A DNA stretch of 46,474 bases from Sphingobacterium sp. UBA7855 (GTDB lineage Bacteria > Bacteroidota > Bacteroidia > Sphingobacteriales > Sphingobacteriaceae): contig DLST01000018.1 in NCBI GenBank assembly GCA_002500745.1, positions 689,865-736,338 on the forward strand, given 5' to 3'. Below are positions 8,847 to 18,056 of this stretch, piece by piece. The position numbers and the translations under genes are program-made. Each line of letters starts with the position of its first letter. Position 1 is the first letter of the stretch. The notes under the pieces were generated by a model. The model saw only the letters and a program-made list of their open reading frames with translations, was not told the origin of the DNA and searched no databases.

Positions 8847-8877
8847 CAAACTTAGATAAATTGCTTTTTATATGCAA
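8847..8877 (-). promoter_or_regulatory. fabD promoter (TTG-N20-TAAGTTTG)
   Basis: On the minus strand TTG (8877-8875) is followed after 20 nt by TAAGTTTG (8854-8847), an excellent match to the Bacteroidota -33/-7 consensus. The 16-nt block AATTTATCTAAGTTTG is shared with the yfhO promoter at 16769-16799. Confidence 0.75.
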
Positions 8878-8971
8878 TATAAATTCATGTCAGCCAGCTA
8901 TTATTCCTATTGTAGGACCATCGGTCTCATATTATTTATCTCCTCTGAAGGGTCTAAATCGGTCCTTAAAT

Positions 8972-10201
8972 TCAGTCTTCGGGAACAAAACTTAGCGACA
9001 ACATCTTCTTCGGGTCAAATACATCTTGTGCTATTTCCAGCAGCCCTGTATTCGTCAAATCCTGAATTTTTTCAATTACTTCGTCCAATAAGATGACACG
9101 ATCATAGTCCATTACGTTTTTCGCGGCAGAGATAATCATACTCATACGATTCTCTTCAGTCAAAGCAATCTGCCCAATAAATTTCTGCTTCGCCTTTTTT
9201 ACTGCAGTTTCAGATAGCGGTTGCTCGCTCAGCTTCGCAAGTTCTTTAAAGACGAGTTTTTTAGCTTTTTCAACTTTTTCTTCATCAGTACCGAGGTAAA
9301 TACTAAATAATCCTGTATCCGAAAAAATAGTATAATTAGATTCAATGGTATAGGCTATTCCGTATTTCTCCCGTATGGAGAGATTCAAGATAGACCCCAT
9401 CCCCATTCCACCAAGCATATTATTTAAAAGCAGTAGCCCCGTCTTACGGTCATCTCGATAACTATAAGCTAAAGAACCCAGCATATAATGCACCTGATTG
9501 ATTGGCTTGCCTACGGCAACATGCTGTTCAACAAGCGGTCTGACGTCATTGCGGAGACGTGCTATCGTATTTGAAGGCACGGTCACAAATACTTTGTGCA
9601 ACAATCGCTCAACTTCTTTTAGCGTATAATTGCCCGTGATACCAATGACCATTTCATTAGTATCATAATTTGCCTGCATGAAATCGACAATATCACACTT
9701 TTGCAGTGCAAGAAGCTGATCTTCCAGACCCAAAATATTATGCCCTAAACCCGATCCCTGAAAAACCAAATCTTCAAAATCGTCCACAATAGACTCTTCC
9801 GGGCTATCCAGATAAGATGCCATTTCATCTACAATGACAGATTTTTCTTTATCCAATTCTATGTCAGGGAAAGTGGAATGAAAGAAGATATCTTCAAAAA
9901 GATCTAACGCACGATTTAAATAAGGCTTAAGAATAGAGGCATGTACACAGGTATACTCCTTCGTCGTATAGGCGTTTAGATCTCCACCTACGGATTCCAA
10001 ATGATTTATAATCTGTTGTGTAGAGCGTCTCTCAGTACGCTTAAATAAAAGATGTTCGATAAAATGGGCTACACCATATTTCCCAACAGCCTCGTCCCGA
10101 GACCCCGCATTGATGACCATGCAGACATGTGTAACCGGTAAATTTTGATATTGAAATACTACGCGTATTCCGTTTGAAAGTCTAATAATTTCGTATTCCA
10201 T
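8972..10201 (-). CDS. M16 family zinc peptidase (processing peptidase-like)
   Basis: 409 residues from the ATG at 10201 (MEYEIIRLSNGIRVVF), the family N-terminus. The frame continues upstream to a TTG at 10291 through non-family sequence, and an ATG at 10255 is an alternative start. The inverted zinc motif HFIEH (H46, E49, H50) is followed 76 residues later by the third ligand E126 in SVIVDEM, so this is a catalytic-type M16 half. A C-terminal M16 domain includes the R/Y-type substrate-binding region (SIREKYGIAYTIES). It has no signal peptide, so it should be cytoplasmic and act on peptides or small proteins. Confidence 0.92.
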   Translation of the reverse strand: MEYEIIRLSNGIRVVFQYQNLPVTHVCMVINAGSRDEAVGKYGVAHFIEHLLFKRTERRSTQQIINHLESVGGDLNAYTTKEYTCVHASILKPYLNRALDLFEDIFFHSTFPDIELDKEKSVIVDEMASYLDSPEESIVDDFEDLVFQGSGLGHNILGLEDQLLALQKCDIVDFMQANYDTNEMVIGITGNYTLKEVERLLHKVFVTVPSNTIARLRNDVRPLVEQHVAVGKPINQVHYMLGSLAYSYRDDRKTGLLLLNNMLGGMGMGSILNLSIREKYGIAYTIESNYTIFSDTGLFSIYLGTDEEKVEKAKKLVFKELAKLSEQPLSETAVKKAKQKFIGQIALTEENRMSMIISAAKNVMDYDRVILLDEVIEKIQDLTNTGLLEIAQDVFDPKKMLSLSFVPED

Positions 10202-10338
10202 GCAGTACAAACTTGCTGTAGCTTCTTTTAGTTTATCTCTTTTTGTGCGCTCCATGTTTACGATATTTTTGCCACTTTGCTCAATCTTCAAATCGTATGG
10301 GGCATGAAGTCGTCACAAAACTAGGCATTTTTAAATGC

Positions 10339-10372
10339 AAAACGGTCATAGCGAAATCACTATGACCGTTTT
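10339..10372 (-). terminator. Terminator after the outer-membrane beta-barrel gene
   Basis: A perfect 13-bp stem (AAAACGGTCATAG / CTATGACCGTTTT) with an 8-nt loop lies 20 bp beyond the stop of the gene ending at 10393. The arms supply A- and T-runs on both strands. Confidence 0.75.
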
Positions 10373-10392
10373 TATATCTTATAGCAATCAGA

Positions 10393-13230
10393 TTACATAC
10401 GCGGAGGTCTCATTCCACCTGGCAATCTGTTCTCTCCTTCAGGATTACCCATCGCGAATTTTTGGAATTTGTAGGTAAATAAAATCATAAAATATCGTCC
10501 TAAACGGTTTGTACGGCTATCAGTAATCATCGATTCACTGAAGGTCCGGGAGACATTCGTTTGCTGATTTAACAAGTCAAATGCCTGTAGACGTACAGTC
10601 CCGCGTTGCTGACTTAAGAATTTCTGTTCCAGGTACGTATTTATGACAAAAGGATTTGCACTGATACCAGCCCCATACCCACTATTGAATTGTTTGGATA
10701 GATCTGCTCCGAAAATCGTATTTTTTGTAATATTAACCGACCCGATTAAGGTTGGCGTCCAGGACGAAACATTCGTATTACGATTTGTCACTGAGTTTTC
10801 TGTATGGTTAAATTGATAACGAACGCCTGGATTAATTTCCAGATTCTCCGACGGGTTATATCTAAACATCAACCCTTGATTCAACACGATATTGCGTGCA
10901 ACATTCTTTTGACCGATGTCATCATCTTTCTCCGTAGATACATATCCAATATTTTTGTTATAGGATATTCCCCCCATCAACATAATATTATATGTTTTTT
11001 CCTTTAAGGATTTCCCATAGTGGTAAAAAGAATTCACATTAAATGGTTTATCGCTTGTTTCATTAAGATAACGGGTTTCGGAAACTAAAGTTGAGTTTGT
11101 CTGACCTGTTTGATAATCGATTAAATCATCAAAATAGCTTTTGCTCAAACTTACAATCTTATTGTTGGTCAGCCCAGCATTAACAAAAGCGAAGAAATTG
11201 TTTCCTTTTTGAAAGTCATTCTTACGAAATCTGACGTTCAATTGATGGCTGAACTCCGGATTCAAATTTGCATTACCTATTACGATACTGGTCCGGTTGG
11301 TACTCATATCAAACGGCAAGATCTGGGTGACCGAAGGCTCGTTAGGTGTTCCGGAATAATTGATGGTAATATTCGATTGCCTAGAAAACTTATACTCAAA
11401 TCGCGCAATAGGCATCCAGTTCATGTTATTTCGACGAATTGGAACGACTAATCCCGAGCTGATGGCATCACCTCTCAATTGAGAAGGTTGAGCTGCAGCA
11501 CCAATGGAATAGGTTATTTTATCACCACTATACAAATAGTTTGCTCCGATTTTATGTGTTGTGAAGGAATAATCATAATTATAATCAAAATTCAACTTGG
11601 GATCTTCTGCAATAAGGTTTCCATCGCGATCAAACCCTTTTTGTTTGTTCGAATTGTCATACTTATTTTTGTTGAAATCATAGGTAAATTCCACTTTTCC
11701 CTTCTCAGAAACAGGTTCAGTATAATTCACCGAAGCCCCGCCATTCCAACTTTTATTATTTGCTTTCAGGATCGTTTTTTCATAAATTGAATCTAAAGGA
11801 GCATTTGCATTGTTGGGATCAGCCAATAGCCTATCTAAAATTGCATTTTGATCTTTCGTTGTTTTTGCATTGTTAAAGTTCATGTTTACAAACACATTAC
11901 GCCCCTTATCGTTGAACTTATGGTTGTACAATCCACTAATACCGAATCTCGGTGCACTGGAATTGGTAAAAACATCTTGAACCTGCGAATTATTGAATGC
12001 TCCACTACGGTAAGTAAGCGAATTGGTACCTGTCGTTACATCGCTATTATCATATCCAAACTGGGGTGAAATTTTGATATAATCTTTTGTAGTTGGCTTC
12101 CATTCGACGTTAGCTTCAAAACGATGGCTATCGCCAATGGTATTCGAATTGGATGTTACACTGTCCGTCTGCATAATATTTGGCAATGTATTTTCCTGAA
12201 AACGTTGAGATAGCGTGGTATTATTGCTATGGCTAAAACTATAGCTACCGTAAACTGTCAGTTTATCACTAAAGTCTTTACGGTAATTCAGTCCTATGGA
12301 GCCAATTTTAGTCAAACCGTCCGAACCGCCAAACATACCACCACCGCGGCGACCGCCACCACCTTGGCCACGACGCGCACCGCCACCTACAGTACTAAAA
12401 TCAAATAATGGGGCATTGGTATTATTTAAATTTCCCAATACAGAAATTTGTTCGCCTTCGCGCATACCCATCCACATCCCCGTAGCCTGATAGCGATCTT
12501 CTGTCCCCACACCCGCCCGAAGTGTGGTCATATGACCTGTATTATATTTCGGGTCAATTTGGATATTCAATACCTTTTCAGAATCACCCGTTTTATTACC
12601 GGTCACATTCGCCATATCACCATAATCGTCGATGACCTGCATTTTTTGAATAATATTGGCCGGCAAATTCTGCGTTGCAGTCTTAACATCCCCACCAAAA
12701 AAGTCCTTTCCATTAATACGAACGCGCTTGACGGATTCACCCTGTGCTGTGACATTACCATCTTTATCGACTTCGACCCCTTGTAACTTCTTCAAAGCAT
12801 CCTCGGCGACAGCCCCATCGCGGAGCTTTAGATCTTTCATCGTATATTCTAGGGTATCACTTTTGACAACAACTGTAGGGACTCCATCAATCACCACTTC
12901 CTCCAGCATCTGCGAGTTCTGTTGTAGCGTTAAACTTGGAATAATGTGCTTTGATTCACCTTTAGGAACTGTAAATTCTTGCTCAAAACGTTCGAATCCA
13001 AGGATGGAAACCGTGATTTTAAACGTATCAGCTTTAACTTTATCAAAGATAAAGATCCCCGCCATATTCGACCCTGTAGTCATGGAATCTAACCTCGATG
13101 TCAACTTCACCGTTGCACCTGCGACAATTCGATTCTTGTCGTCTTTCAACATACCTTGTACACTTTTCGTCTGGCCGTAAACAGTCCACCCCATCAGCAT
13201 ACTAAACAAAAAAAGCATATAGCCTCTCAT
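10393..13230 (-). CDS. Outer-membrane beta-barrel protein with carboxypeptidase-regulatory-like N-terminus (OMP_b-brl_3 type, TonB-receptor-like)
   Basis: 945 residues. A signal peptide (about 1-19, ending TVYG) is followed by a carboxypeptidase-D-regulatory-like beta-sandwich (about 22-100), a plug-like region (about 112-225, with LEEVVIDG, VKRVRINGKDFFGGD and ANIIQKMQVIDDYG) and a long C-terminal beta-barrel. A glycine/arginine-rich insert sits at about 282-302 (GGGARRGQGGGGRRGGGMFG) and the C-terminus ends GGMRPPRM. The family resembles TonB-dependent receptors, but substrates are mostly unknown. A weak promoter (TTG-N18-TAGTTTTA, -7 element at 13274-13281) and a palindrome AATACGTATT directly before the ATG are visible. 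A nearby TonB partner or SusD-like gene is absent. Confidence 0.9.
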   Translation of the reverse strand: MRGYMLFLFSMLMGWTVYGQTKSVQGMLKDDKNRIVAGATVKLTSRLDSMTTGSNMAGIFIFDKVKADTFKITVSILGFERFEQEFTVPKGESKHIIPSLTLQQNSQMLEEVVIDGVPTVVVKSDTLEYTMKDLKLRDGAVAEDALKKLQGVEVDKDGNVTAQGESVKRVRINGKDFFGGDVKTATQNLPANIIQKMQVIDDYGDMANVTGNKTGDSEKVLNIQIDPKYNTGHMTTLRAGVGTEDRYQATGMWMGMREGEQISVLGNLNNTNAPLFDFSTVGGGARRGQGGGGRRGGGMFGGSDGLTKIGSIGLNYRKDFSDKLTVYGSYSFSHSNNTTLSQRFQENTLPNIMQTDSVTSNSNTIGDSHRFEANVEWKPTTKDYIKISPQFGYDNSDVTTGTNSLTYRSGAFNNSQVQDVFTNSSAPRFGISGLYNHKFNDKGRNVFVNMNFNNAKTTKDQNAILDRLLADPNNANAPLDSIYEKTILKANNKSWNGGASVNYTEPVSEKGKVEFTYDFNKNKYDNSNKQKGFDRDGNLIAEDPKLNFDYNYDYSFTTHKIGANYLYSGDKITYSIGAAAQPSQLRGDAISSGLVVPIRRNNMNWMPIARFEYKFSRQSNITINYSGTPNEPSVTQILPFDMSTNRTSIVIGNANLNPEFSHQLNVRFRKNDFQKGNNFFAFVNAGLTNNKIVSLSKSYFDDLIDYQTGQTNSTLVSETRYLNETSDKPFNVNSFYHYGKSLKEKTYNIMLMGGISYNKNIGYVSTEKDDDIGQKNVARNIVLNQGLMFRYNPSENLEINPGVRYQFNHTENSVTNRNTNVSSWTPTLIGSVNITKNTIFGADLSKQFNSGYGAGISANPFVINTYLEQKFLSQQRGTVRLQAFDLLNQQTNVSRTFSESMITDSRTNRLGRYFMILFTYKFQKFAMGNPEGENRLPGGMRPPRM

Positions 13231-13463
13231 AATACGTATTTTTATATTGCTATAATTGATAACCTTTTGATTCTAAAACTATTGTCTAAGTTTATGAACC
13301 AATATGATCCAAAAAGAAACAACCCTTAATTGTATGATTGAAATTATTCCAATTCATAGTTTGATACTCCAAACTCTTACAAAAAAAAGGATTATTAGTG
13401 TTAATTAATGTAAATGGACGATCTTCACACAGAAGTTACAATAGATAACTCTAAAATTATTTG

Positions 13464-13471
13464 TACTTTCG
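13464..13471 (+). promoter_or_regulatory. -7 element upstream of rnhB
   Basis: TACTTTCG resembles TAnnTTTG and would start transcription near 13476, 15 nt before the ATG. No clear -33 TTG is present. Confidence 0.45.
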
Positions 13472-13490
13472 GCTATTTTAAAGACGGAAC

Positions 13491-14087
13491 ATGCTATTAT
13501 CATATTATCAGGAAGAGTGCATAGAGGCTGGCTGTGACGAAGCGGGTCGGGGTTGTTTGGCAGGACCTGTTTTCGCTGCCGCGGTAATTTTTCCGACAGA
13601 CTATCATCACGAGCTACTTAATGATTCCAAACAACTAAGCGAGAAAAAAAGAATGGCGCTACGGCCAATTATTGAACGTGAAGCCCTTGCTTATGCAGTT
13701 GCCAGTGTCTCTGCTGAAGAGATCGATCGCATAAATATTCACAATGCGAGCTACTTAGCCATGCACAAGGCTCTTGATCTCTTGAAGACAAAAGCGGAGT
13801 ATATCATTGTCGATGGCAATAGGTTTATTCCTTATCAGCAAATTCCGCATACTTGTATTGTCAAGGGAGATGGCAAGTACCTATCCATCGCAGCAGCTTC
13901 AATTCTGGCCAAAACTTATCGCGATGAGTATATGAACAACATCGCATTAGCTTATCCAGATTACGACTGGCTCAATAACAAAGGGTATCCTACAATTAAG
14001 CACAGAACAGCTGTATTGGCACACGGCTCTACACCACATCATAGAAAGAGCTTTAGAATAACAGATCCACAGCTCAAATTATTCTAA
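13491..14087 (+). CDS. rnhB: Ribonuclease HII
   Basis: 198 residues, typical length. It cleaves the RNA strand of RNA/DNA hybrids and starts removal of ribonucleotides misincorporated in DNA. The first two catalytic acids are in GCDEAGRG (D16, E17), a third in YIIVDGN (D108), and the conserved SIAAASILAKTYRD block (132-145) carries the remaining acid region. The ATG at 13491 lies 14 codons before the active-site motif, as in relatives. It is divergent from the outer-membrane barrel gene and convergent with yfhO, with which it shares a bidirectional terminator. Confidence 0.96.
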   Translation: MLLSYYQEECIEAGCDEAGRGCLAGPVFAAAVIFPTDYHHELLNDSKQLSEKKRMALRPIIEREALAYAVASVSAEEIDRINIHNASYLAMHKALDLLKTKAEYIIVDGNRFIPYQQIPHTCIVKGDGKYLSIAAASILAKTYRDEYMNNIALAYPDYDWLNNKGYPTIKHRTAVLAHGSTPHHRKSFRITDPQLKLF

Positions 14088-14103
14088 AGCTCTAACATGC
14101 GTA

Positions 14104-14136
14104 AAAAGGAACAGCTTTAAACCGCTGTTTCCTTTT
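14104..14136. terminator. Bidirectional terminator between rnhB and yfhO
   Basis: AAAAGGAACAGC pairs with GCTGTTTCCTTTT (one bulged A). T-runs follow the stem on both strands. The right arm lies inside the last codons of yfhO. Confidence 0.75.
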
Positions 14137-16597
14137 GATTTCGTTTAAAGGTGAGATAAACCGCTGCTCCTATTCCTGCAACCAGAATGAAGGAGGAGAT
14201 CAGAGTCAATAGATTACCCATTTTGTGCGACTCTGGGTCAAAGATGAATTCAACTTTATGTTGACCTGCCGGCAACTGTAATGCTCTCAGGATATAGTCG
14301 GCACGAATGATAGGCGTTTCCTTCCCATCCACATATGCTTTCCATCCTTTATCATAAAATACTTCCGAAAATACAGCAAATGCATCATTTGTTGCAGTAT
14401 ATTCATATTGCATTTTATCTGGATGGTAAGACGTTAGCTTGATTTGGCCAGTTGTTGAAGCACTTGAAGTCTTCGCCTTAATTTCATTCTGATATTGTTG
14501 ATTGACGAAAGCCTCTTTACGCGGATCAAAAGAACTGATTGCTTGCATTTCTTCCGCATTCCCTTTTACAAAATTCACCTTATCCACAAACCATGCATTT
14601 CCTGCGGCTGTACTTCTTCTAACAATACGCTGGGACTGATTCTGAGGATCTGTCGTAATCAAATAACGTACGTTAAACATGTCTAGAACATCTTCATTCA
14701 GAGCCCCATTAAATTGATTTTCCAAAATTTCCTGAAAGCGCATCAATTTTGCCGCATGATATCCACCCAGTGATTTATGGAAATAAGAGGGGCGCGCATC
14801 CGAAAATGGATCAGACGTCAGATCAAGTACGCGATAACTTAGATCTTTATCCATTAATATCAATTGATCTACCTCACGTTGCTGGAACACCTGTTGTGCA
14901 GTAGTTCCTTTATCCATAAACGATTTATCATTTAAGAAACGTTTATCAATACTCCATAAATCAAACAGGAACAACACCAATAATGCCCCTAATAACATCC
15001 CCTCGCTTAACTTTTTCTTTAGAACTACCCATACAAAACCGAATGTTAATAGGATGATAAAAAAGGAACGATAGGCATCTTTGCTCGCAATATCTTTGCG
15101 GTCTAGTACCAACTGGTTTGCTAATTCTGTTGCAAAGGCTTTATCGCCTATATTGTGCTCGAGCATCTCTATCAGATTGCTATGTCCGGCATTTCTAAAG
15201 TTTAAAAATAGATCGGGCATAATAGCAATCAACAAACAGAACCCACCAACTCCGATAAAGGTATACAGTACTTTTTTATCTAAGTTGGGGATTTCCTTAG
15301 CACGTATCAACAGCTCGTTGACAGCCATAATTGCCATCATAGGCACCGTAATAGAAACCAAAACCAAGATGGATTCAACCGCCCTAAACTTATTATACAT
15401 GGGGAAGTAATCAAAGAAAAGATCCGATACGAGTGTAAAATTTCTTCCAAATGAAAGCAACAATGCTAGAATGGTTGTTGCCAAAATCCACCACTTAAAC
15501 CGGTCTTTGACAATAACGAGACCTAAAACAAATAGGAAAAAGATCCCAGCGCCAAAATACCATGGCCCTGAGGTAAAGCGCTTATCGCCCCAATAGGTTG
15601 GCATGCCTTCTGCAAACTGCCCCGCCTGGACTTCCGAGATTCCTCCTTTTTCCATTAAAAATTTAGCCACGTGTGACTTCTCGTTCAACTGCCCGCCAGT
15701 CGAGCCGCCATAGGCATTAGGAATCAAAAAGGTAATCGTCTCACCAATTCCTTGGCTCCACTCATAAGCATACTCTTTATCAAGTCCCTTCTCTTTGGTA
15801 TTGGCATTATCCACCTTTGTGATATTGGCATGCCCACGGGTACTTAATTTACTATACTCCCAGGTAGGTAATAAAATAGACGCATTGACCATCAAAGCAA
15901 TGACGACTGCCAAAACCTGCCTCCCGGAGGCAATAAAAAATGCCCTCAGTTGATTTTGTTTCAGCGCATCTATGAATGTAAAAATCACATATACCATAAG
16001 AAGCATCAACAGATAATAGGTAGTTTGCAAGTGATTGACACGAATTTCAAGGGAGAGAAACAAGGCTAATAATACAGGTCCCCACAACTTACTCCCGCGA
16101 TAACACATAATGACGGCGGCTATAACAGGCGGAATAAATGCAATTGCATTTGCACGAGTGATGTGCCCGGCCTCAATATAGATAAAATTGTAGGATGTAA
16201 AAGCAATGGCTACAGCGCCAACCGCAGCCAGCCAGGGCTTGATGCGTAACACGCTAAAGAGAAAATAAGCTCCCAACAAATAGAACAGAACCGTATCCAT
16301 TGGGCTCGGAAAGGCAAACTTAACGGCTTTTAAGAAATAGGTACCAATATTATTTTCATTTTCTTGCCAAATTTGATAGGTCGGCATCCCCCCGAACATG
16401 GAATTTGTCCACAAAGGTGCTTGTCCATCCTTTGCTTTAAAATCAAATAATTCCTTCTGCGCCGCTTGTGCTTGTACCACATCCGACTGGGCGAGTGTTT
16501 TACCTTGCCAAACAGGAGTAAAATAAAAAAATACCAGCACAATGAATATCGCTATAACAATCAAATGCGCCGAATTTGCCTTAAACCAATTTTTCAT
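14117..16597 (-). CDS. YfhO family membrane protein
   Basis: 826 residues from the ATG at 16597 (MKNWFKANSAH, then the first membrane helix); the frame extends to a TTG at 16645. It has about 12-14 membrane segments and a GT-C-like layout, with FTPVWQGKTLAQSDVVQAQA after helix 1 carrying the acidic loop typical of membrane glycosyltransferases. A C-terminal soluble domain ends with YDKGWKAYVDGKETPIIRAD and PAGQHKVEFIFDPES, characteristic of YfhO (PF09586). In Gram-positive bacteria YfhO-type proteins glycosylate lipoteichoic acid. The acceptor in Bacteroidota is unknown; a polyprenyl-phosphate-sugar transferase role is an inference. Confidence 0.9.
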   Translation of the reverse strand: MKNWFKANSAHLIVIAIFIVLVFFYFTPVWQGKTLAQSDVVQAQAAQKELFDFKAKDGQAPLWTNSMFGGMPTYQIWQENENNIGTYFLKAVKFAFPSPMDTVLFYLLGAYFLFSVLRIKPWLAAVGAVAIAFTSYNFIYIEAGHITRANAIAFIPPVIAAVIMCYRGSKLWGPVLLALFLSLEIRVNHLQTTYYLLMLLMVYVIFTFIDALKQNQLRAFFIASGRQVLAVVIALMVNASILLPTWEYSKLSTRGHANITKVDNANTKEKGLDKEYAYEWSQGIGETITFLIPNAYGGSTGGQLNEKSHVAKFLMEKGGISEVQAGQFAEGMPTYWGDKRFTSGPWYFGAGIFFLFVLGLVIVKDRFKWWILATTILALLLSFGRNFTLVSDLFFDYFPMYNKFRAVESILVLVSITVPMMAIMAVNELLIRAKEIPNLDKKVLYTFIGVGGFCLLIAIMPDLFLNFRNAGHSNLIEMLEHNIGDKAFATELANQLVLDRKDIASKDAYRSFFIILLTFGFVWVVLKKKLSEGMLLGALLVLFLFDLWSIDKRFLNDKSFMDKGTTAQQVFQQREVDQLILMDKDLSYRVLDLTSDPFSDARPSYFHKSLGGYHAAKLMRFQEILENQFNGALNEDVLDMFNVRYLITTDPQNQSQRIVRRSTAAGNAWFVDKVNFVKGNAEEMQAISSFDPRKEAFVNQQYQNEIKAKTSSASTTGQIKLTSYHPDKMQYEYTATNDAFAVFSEVFYDKGWKAYVDGKETPIIRADYILRALQLPAGQHKVEFIFDPESHKMGNLLTLISSFILVAGIGAAVYLTFKRNQKETAV

Positions 16598-16768
16598 CCG
16601 TATAAATTTGTCTTTAAAGTTGATGAAGCTACCTAATTTATTCAACTTACGATATAATTGTTCATTCGCCGTTCATATTGCACTGTAGGTATGAACGCAT
16701 TATACGTGATTCTGATAAATTAAGATGATTTCATTTATCCTCTTAGGTTGTTTAAAAGTCTTAAAAGC

Positions 16769-16799
16769 CAAACTTAGATAAATTTGGCTTTATATACAA
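16769..16799 (-). promoter_or_regulatory. yfhO promoter (TTG-N20-TAAGTTTG)
   Basis: On the minus strand TTG (16799-16797) is followed after 20 nt by TAAGTTTG (16776-16769). Predicted transcript start near 16764. Nearly the same extended sequence precedes fabD. Confidence 0.72.
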
Positions 16800-16888
16800 T
16801 TATAATTATCGCATTGATTGCTAACAAAAGCGACTTATACCCGCTATTAACACGGAATGCGCAATATGACTTCCTTTAATATACCTAA

Positions 16889-16914
16889 AAAGCCCTAACA
16901 TTATTCAGGGCTTT
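16889..16914 (-). terminator. Terminator after the YbjQ-type gene
   Basis: Stem AAAGCCCT / AGGGCTTT with a 10-nt loop, starting 5 bp after the stop at 16920; a short T-run follows on the minus strand. Confidence 0.7.
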
Positions 16915-16919
16915 GTATT

Positions 16920-17240
16920 TTAAGATCGCATTTTAACAGCTGTCCCAGTCGCTCCTACCATCATCATGCCCCCTGTTCCAACCGTTTGAAAATCCAGCCG
17001 GACGCCAACAACAGCATCCGCCCCCAATGCGCGCGCGCGGTCTTCAAGCTCACGTAGCGCCGCTTCTCGCGTCTCTTGAAAAGCGCGTTCATACGAATTG
17101 GATCTGCCACCAAAAAAATCGCGAAATCCGGCCATCATGTCTTTTATCGCATTAGCACCTAAAACTACTTCGGAAGAGACAATTCCCAGATAACGTTCAA
17201 TTTGGTGCCCTTCGATAGTACTTGTTGTTGTCAATAACAT
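16920..17240 (-). CDS. YbjQ/UPF0145 family protein (putative heavy-metal-binding fold)
   Basis: 106 residues, the usual length for PF01906. The family landmarks are present: LLTTTSTIEGHQIERYLGIV at the N-terminus, SEVVLGANAIKDMMAGFRDF, the helix ERAFQETREAALRELEDRAR and the strand ADAVVGVRLDFQTVG. Members form ring-like oligomers. The heavy-metal annotation is historical and weakly supported. The gene starts only 3 nt after the KtrA stop, so it is co-transcribed with ktrA, and a terminator follows. A role in potassium uptake is not implied by the family. Confidence 0.92.
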   Translation of the reverse strand: MLLTTTSTIEGHQIERYLGIVSSEVVLGANAIKDMMAGFRDFFGGRSNSYERAFQETREAALRELEDRARALGADAVVGVRLDFQTVGTGGMMMVGATGTAVKMRS

Positions 17241-17243
17241 ATT

Positions 17244-17930
17244 TTATTCTCCTTTTTGAATTAACTTATTAATATTGGATAGTTCGCCAAAAACAACCAA
17301 AATATCGCCTTCTTCCATCATCGTTTCGGATATTGCTATTCCCGAAGCCTCTTTTTGCTCTTTTGTCACGCCATCCTTTTTTACGTCTGTGATCTTGACC
17401 GTCGTCAGTACAATCACTTTGTATATGTTGGTCAAGTTCGCTTCACGCAATGTCATGCCCACATAACGGGCCGGCACTTTAGTTTCTACAATAGAATATT
17501 TATCCGAAACCTTGAACGAATCAACGATATCAATATTATCCAATCGCATGGCTAGTCGCTCGGCGGCTTCTTCTTCGGGCATAATATACTCGTTGATTTC
17601 CATTGCCTCCAGAACAGTTTTTTGAAGCTCTGAAACAATACGTCCAATGATCCGTTTTACTTTCAATTGCTTTAAGAGCGCTACGGTCATAAGCGATGCT
17701 CCTTCATCTTCTCCGATAGCTACAATAACAGCATGCGCATCTTTAAGCGGCAATGACGAAACCGCTTCTCTATCGGTTGTATCTAAACAAACGGTGTGTG
17801 TTATCTTGTCCTTTAACTGTTCAACGATACTGAGCTTTCGGTCGGCTCCAATCACCTCGTGGCCAAGTTCAGTTAGGTGTACCCCCAAAGAACGTCCAAA
17901 GTGCCCCAATCCTAAAACAATATACTTCAT
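17244..17930 (-). CDS. ktrA: KtrA/TrkA-type cytoplasmic RCK subunit of potassium uptake
   Basis: 228 residues, one RCK unit, as in KtrA rather than the doubled TrkA of enterobacteria. The RCK-N Rossmann motif is GLGHFG (7-12) with acidic D30 closing the nucleotide site. The RCK-C domain covers about 140-228 (TKVPARYVGMTLREANLTNI). It should form an octameric ring that binds ATP/ADP or NAD(H) and gates the membrane subunit encoded just upstream (18057-19847). A separate promoter sits directly before the ATG (17935-17965), so it can be expressed independently of the membrane subunit. Confidence 0.93.
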   Translation of the reverse strand: MKYIVLGLGHFGRSLGVHLTELGHEVIGADRKLSIVEQLKDKITHTVCLDTTDREAVSSLPLKDAHAVIVAIGEDEGASLMTVALLKQLKVKRIIGRIVSELQKTVLEAMEINEYIMPEEEAAERLAMRLDNIDIVDSFKVSDKYSIVETKVPARYVGMTLREANLTNIYKVIVLTTVKITDVKKDGVTKEQKEASGIAISETMMEEGDILVVFGELSNINKLIQKGE

Positions 17931-17934
17931 ATCC

Positions 17935-17965
17935 CAAACTAAAATAAATTTACTGTTATTTCCAA
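17935..17965 (-). promoter_or_regulatory. ktrA promoter abutting the start codon
   Basis: TTG (17965-17963), 20 nt, then TTAGTTTG (17942-17935), one mismatch to TAnnTTTG. Only 4 nt separate the last G from the ATG, so a transcript starting 5 nt after the G would be leaderless. Confidence 0.5.
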
Positions 17966-18056
17966 GCTATATTTCGACATACAGCTTCCTTTCAACCTAT
18001 AGGCTAATTGCTGGGATAAGTTAATCAAAAGTTCGTCAAAACGCTTTTCAGTCTGA

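Larger units (their letters stand above)
16598..16919. other. Gap of 322 bp between yfhO and the YbjQ-type gene
   Basis: It holds the yfhO promoter (16769-16799), a predicted yfhO leader of about 165 nt with only tiny open frames, and the terminator of the YbjQ/KtrA genes (16889-16914). I see no tRNA, riboswitch or supported small gene. Confidence 0.5.

Noticed and set aside
12656..13180. 174-codon open frame opposite the outer-membrane barrel gene
   Set aside because: It is a mirror of a well-supported gene with clear domains; composition is Ser/Thr/Pro-rich as expected for an antisense frame.
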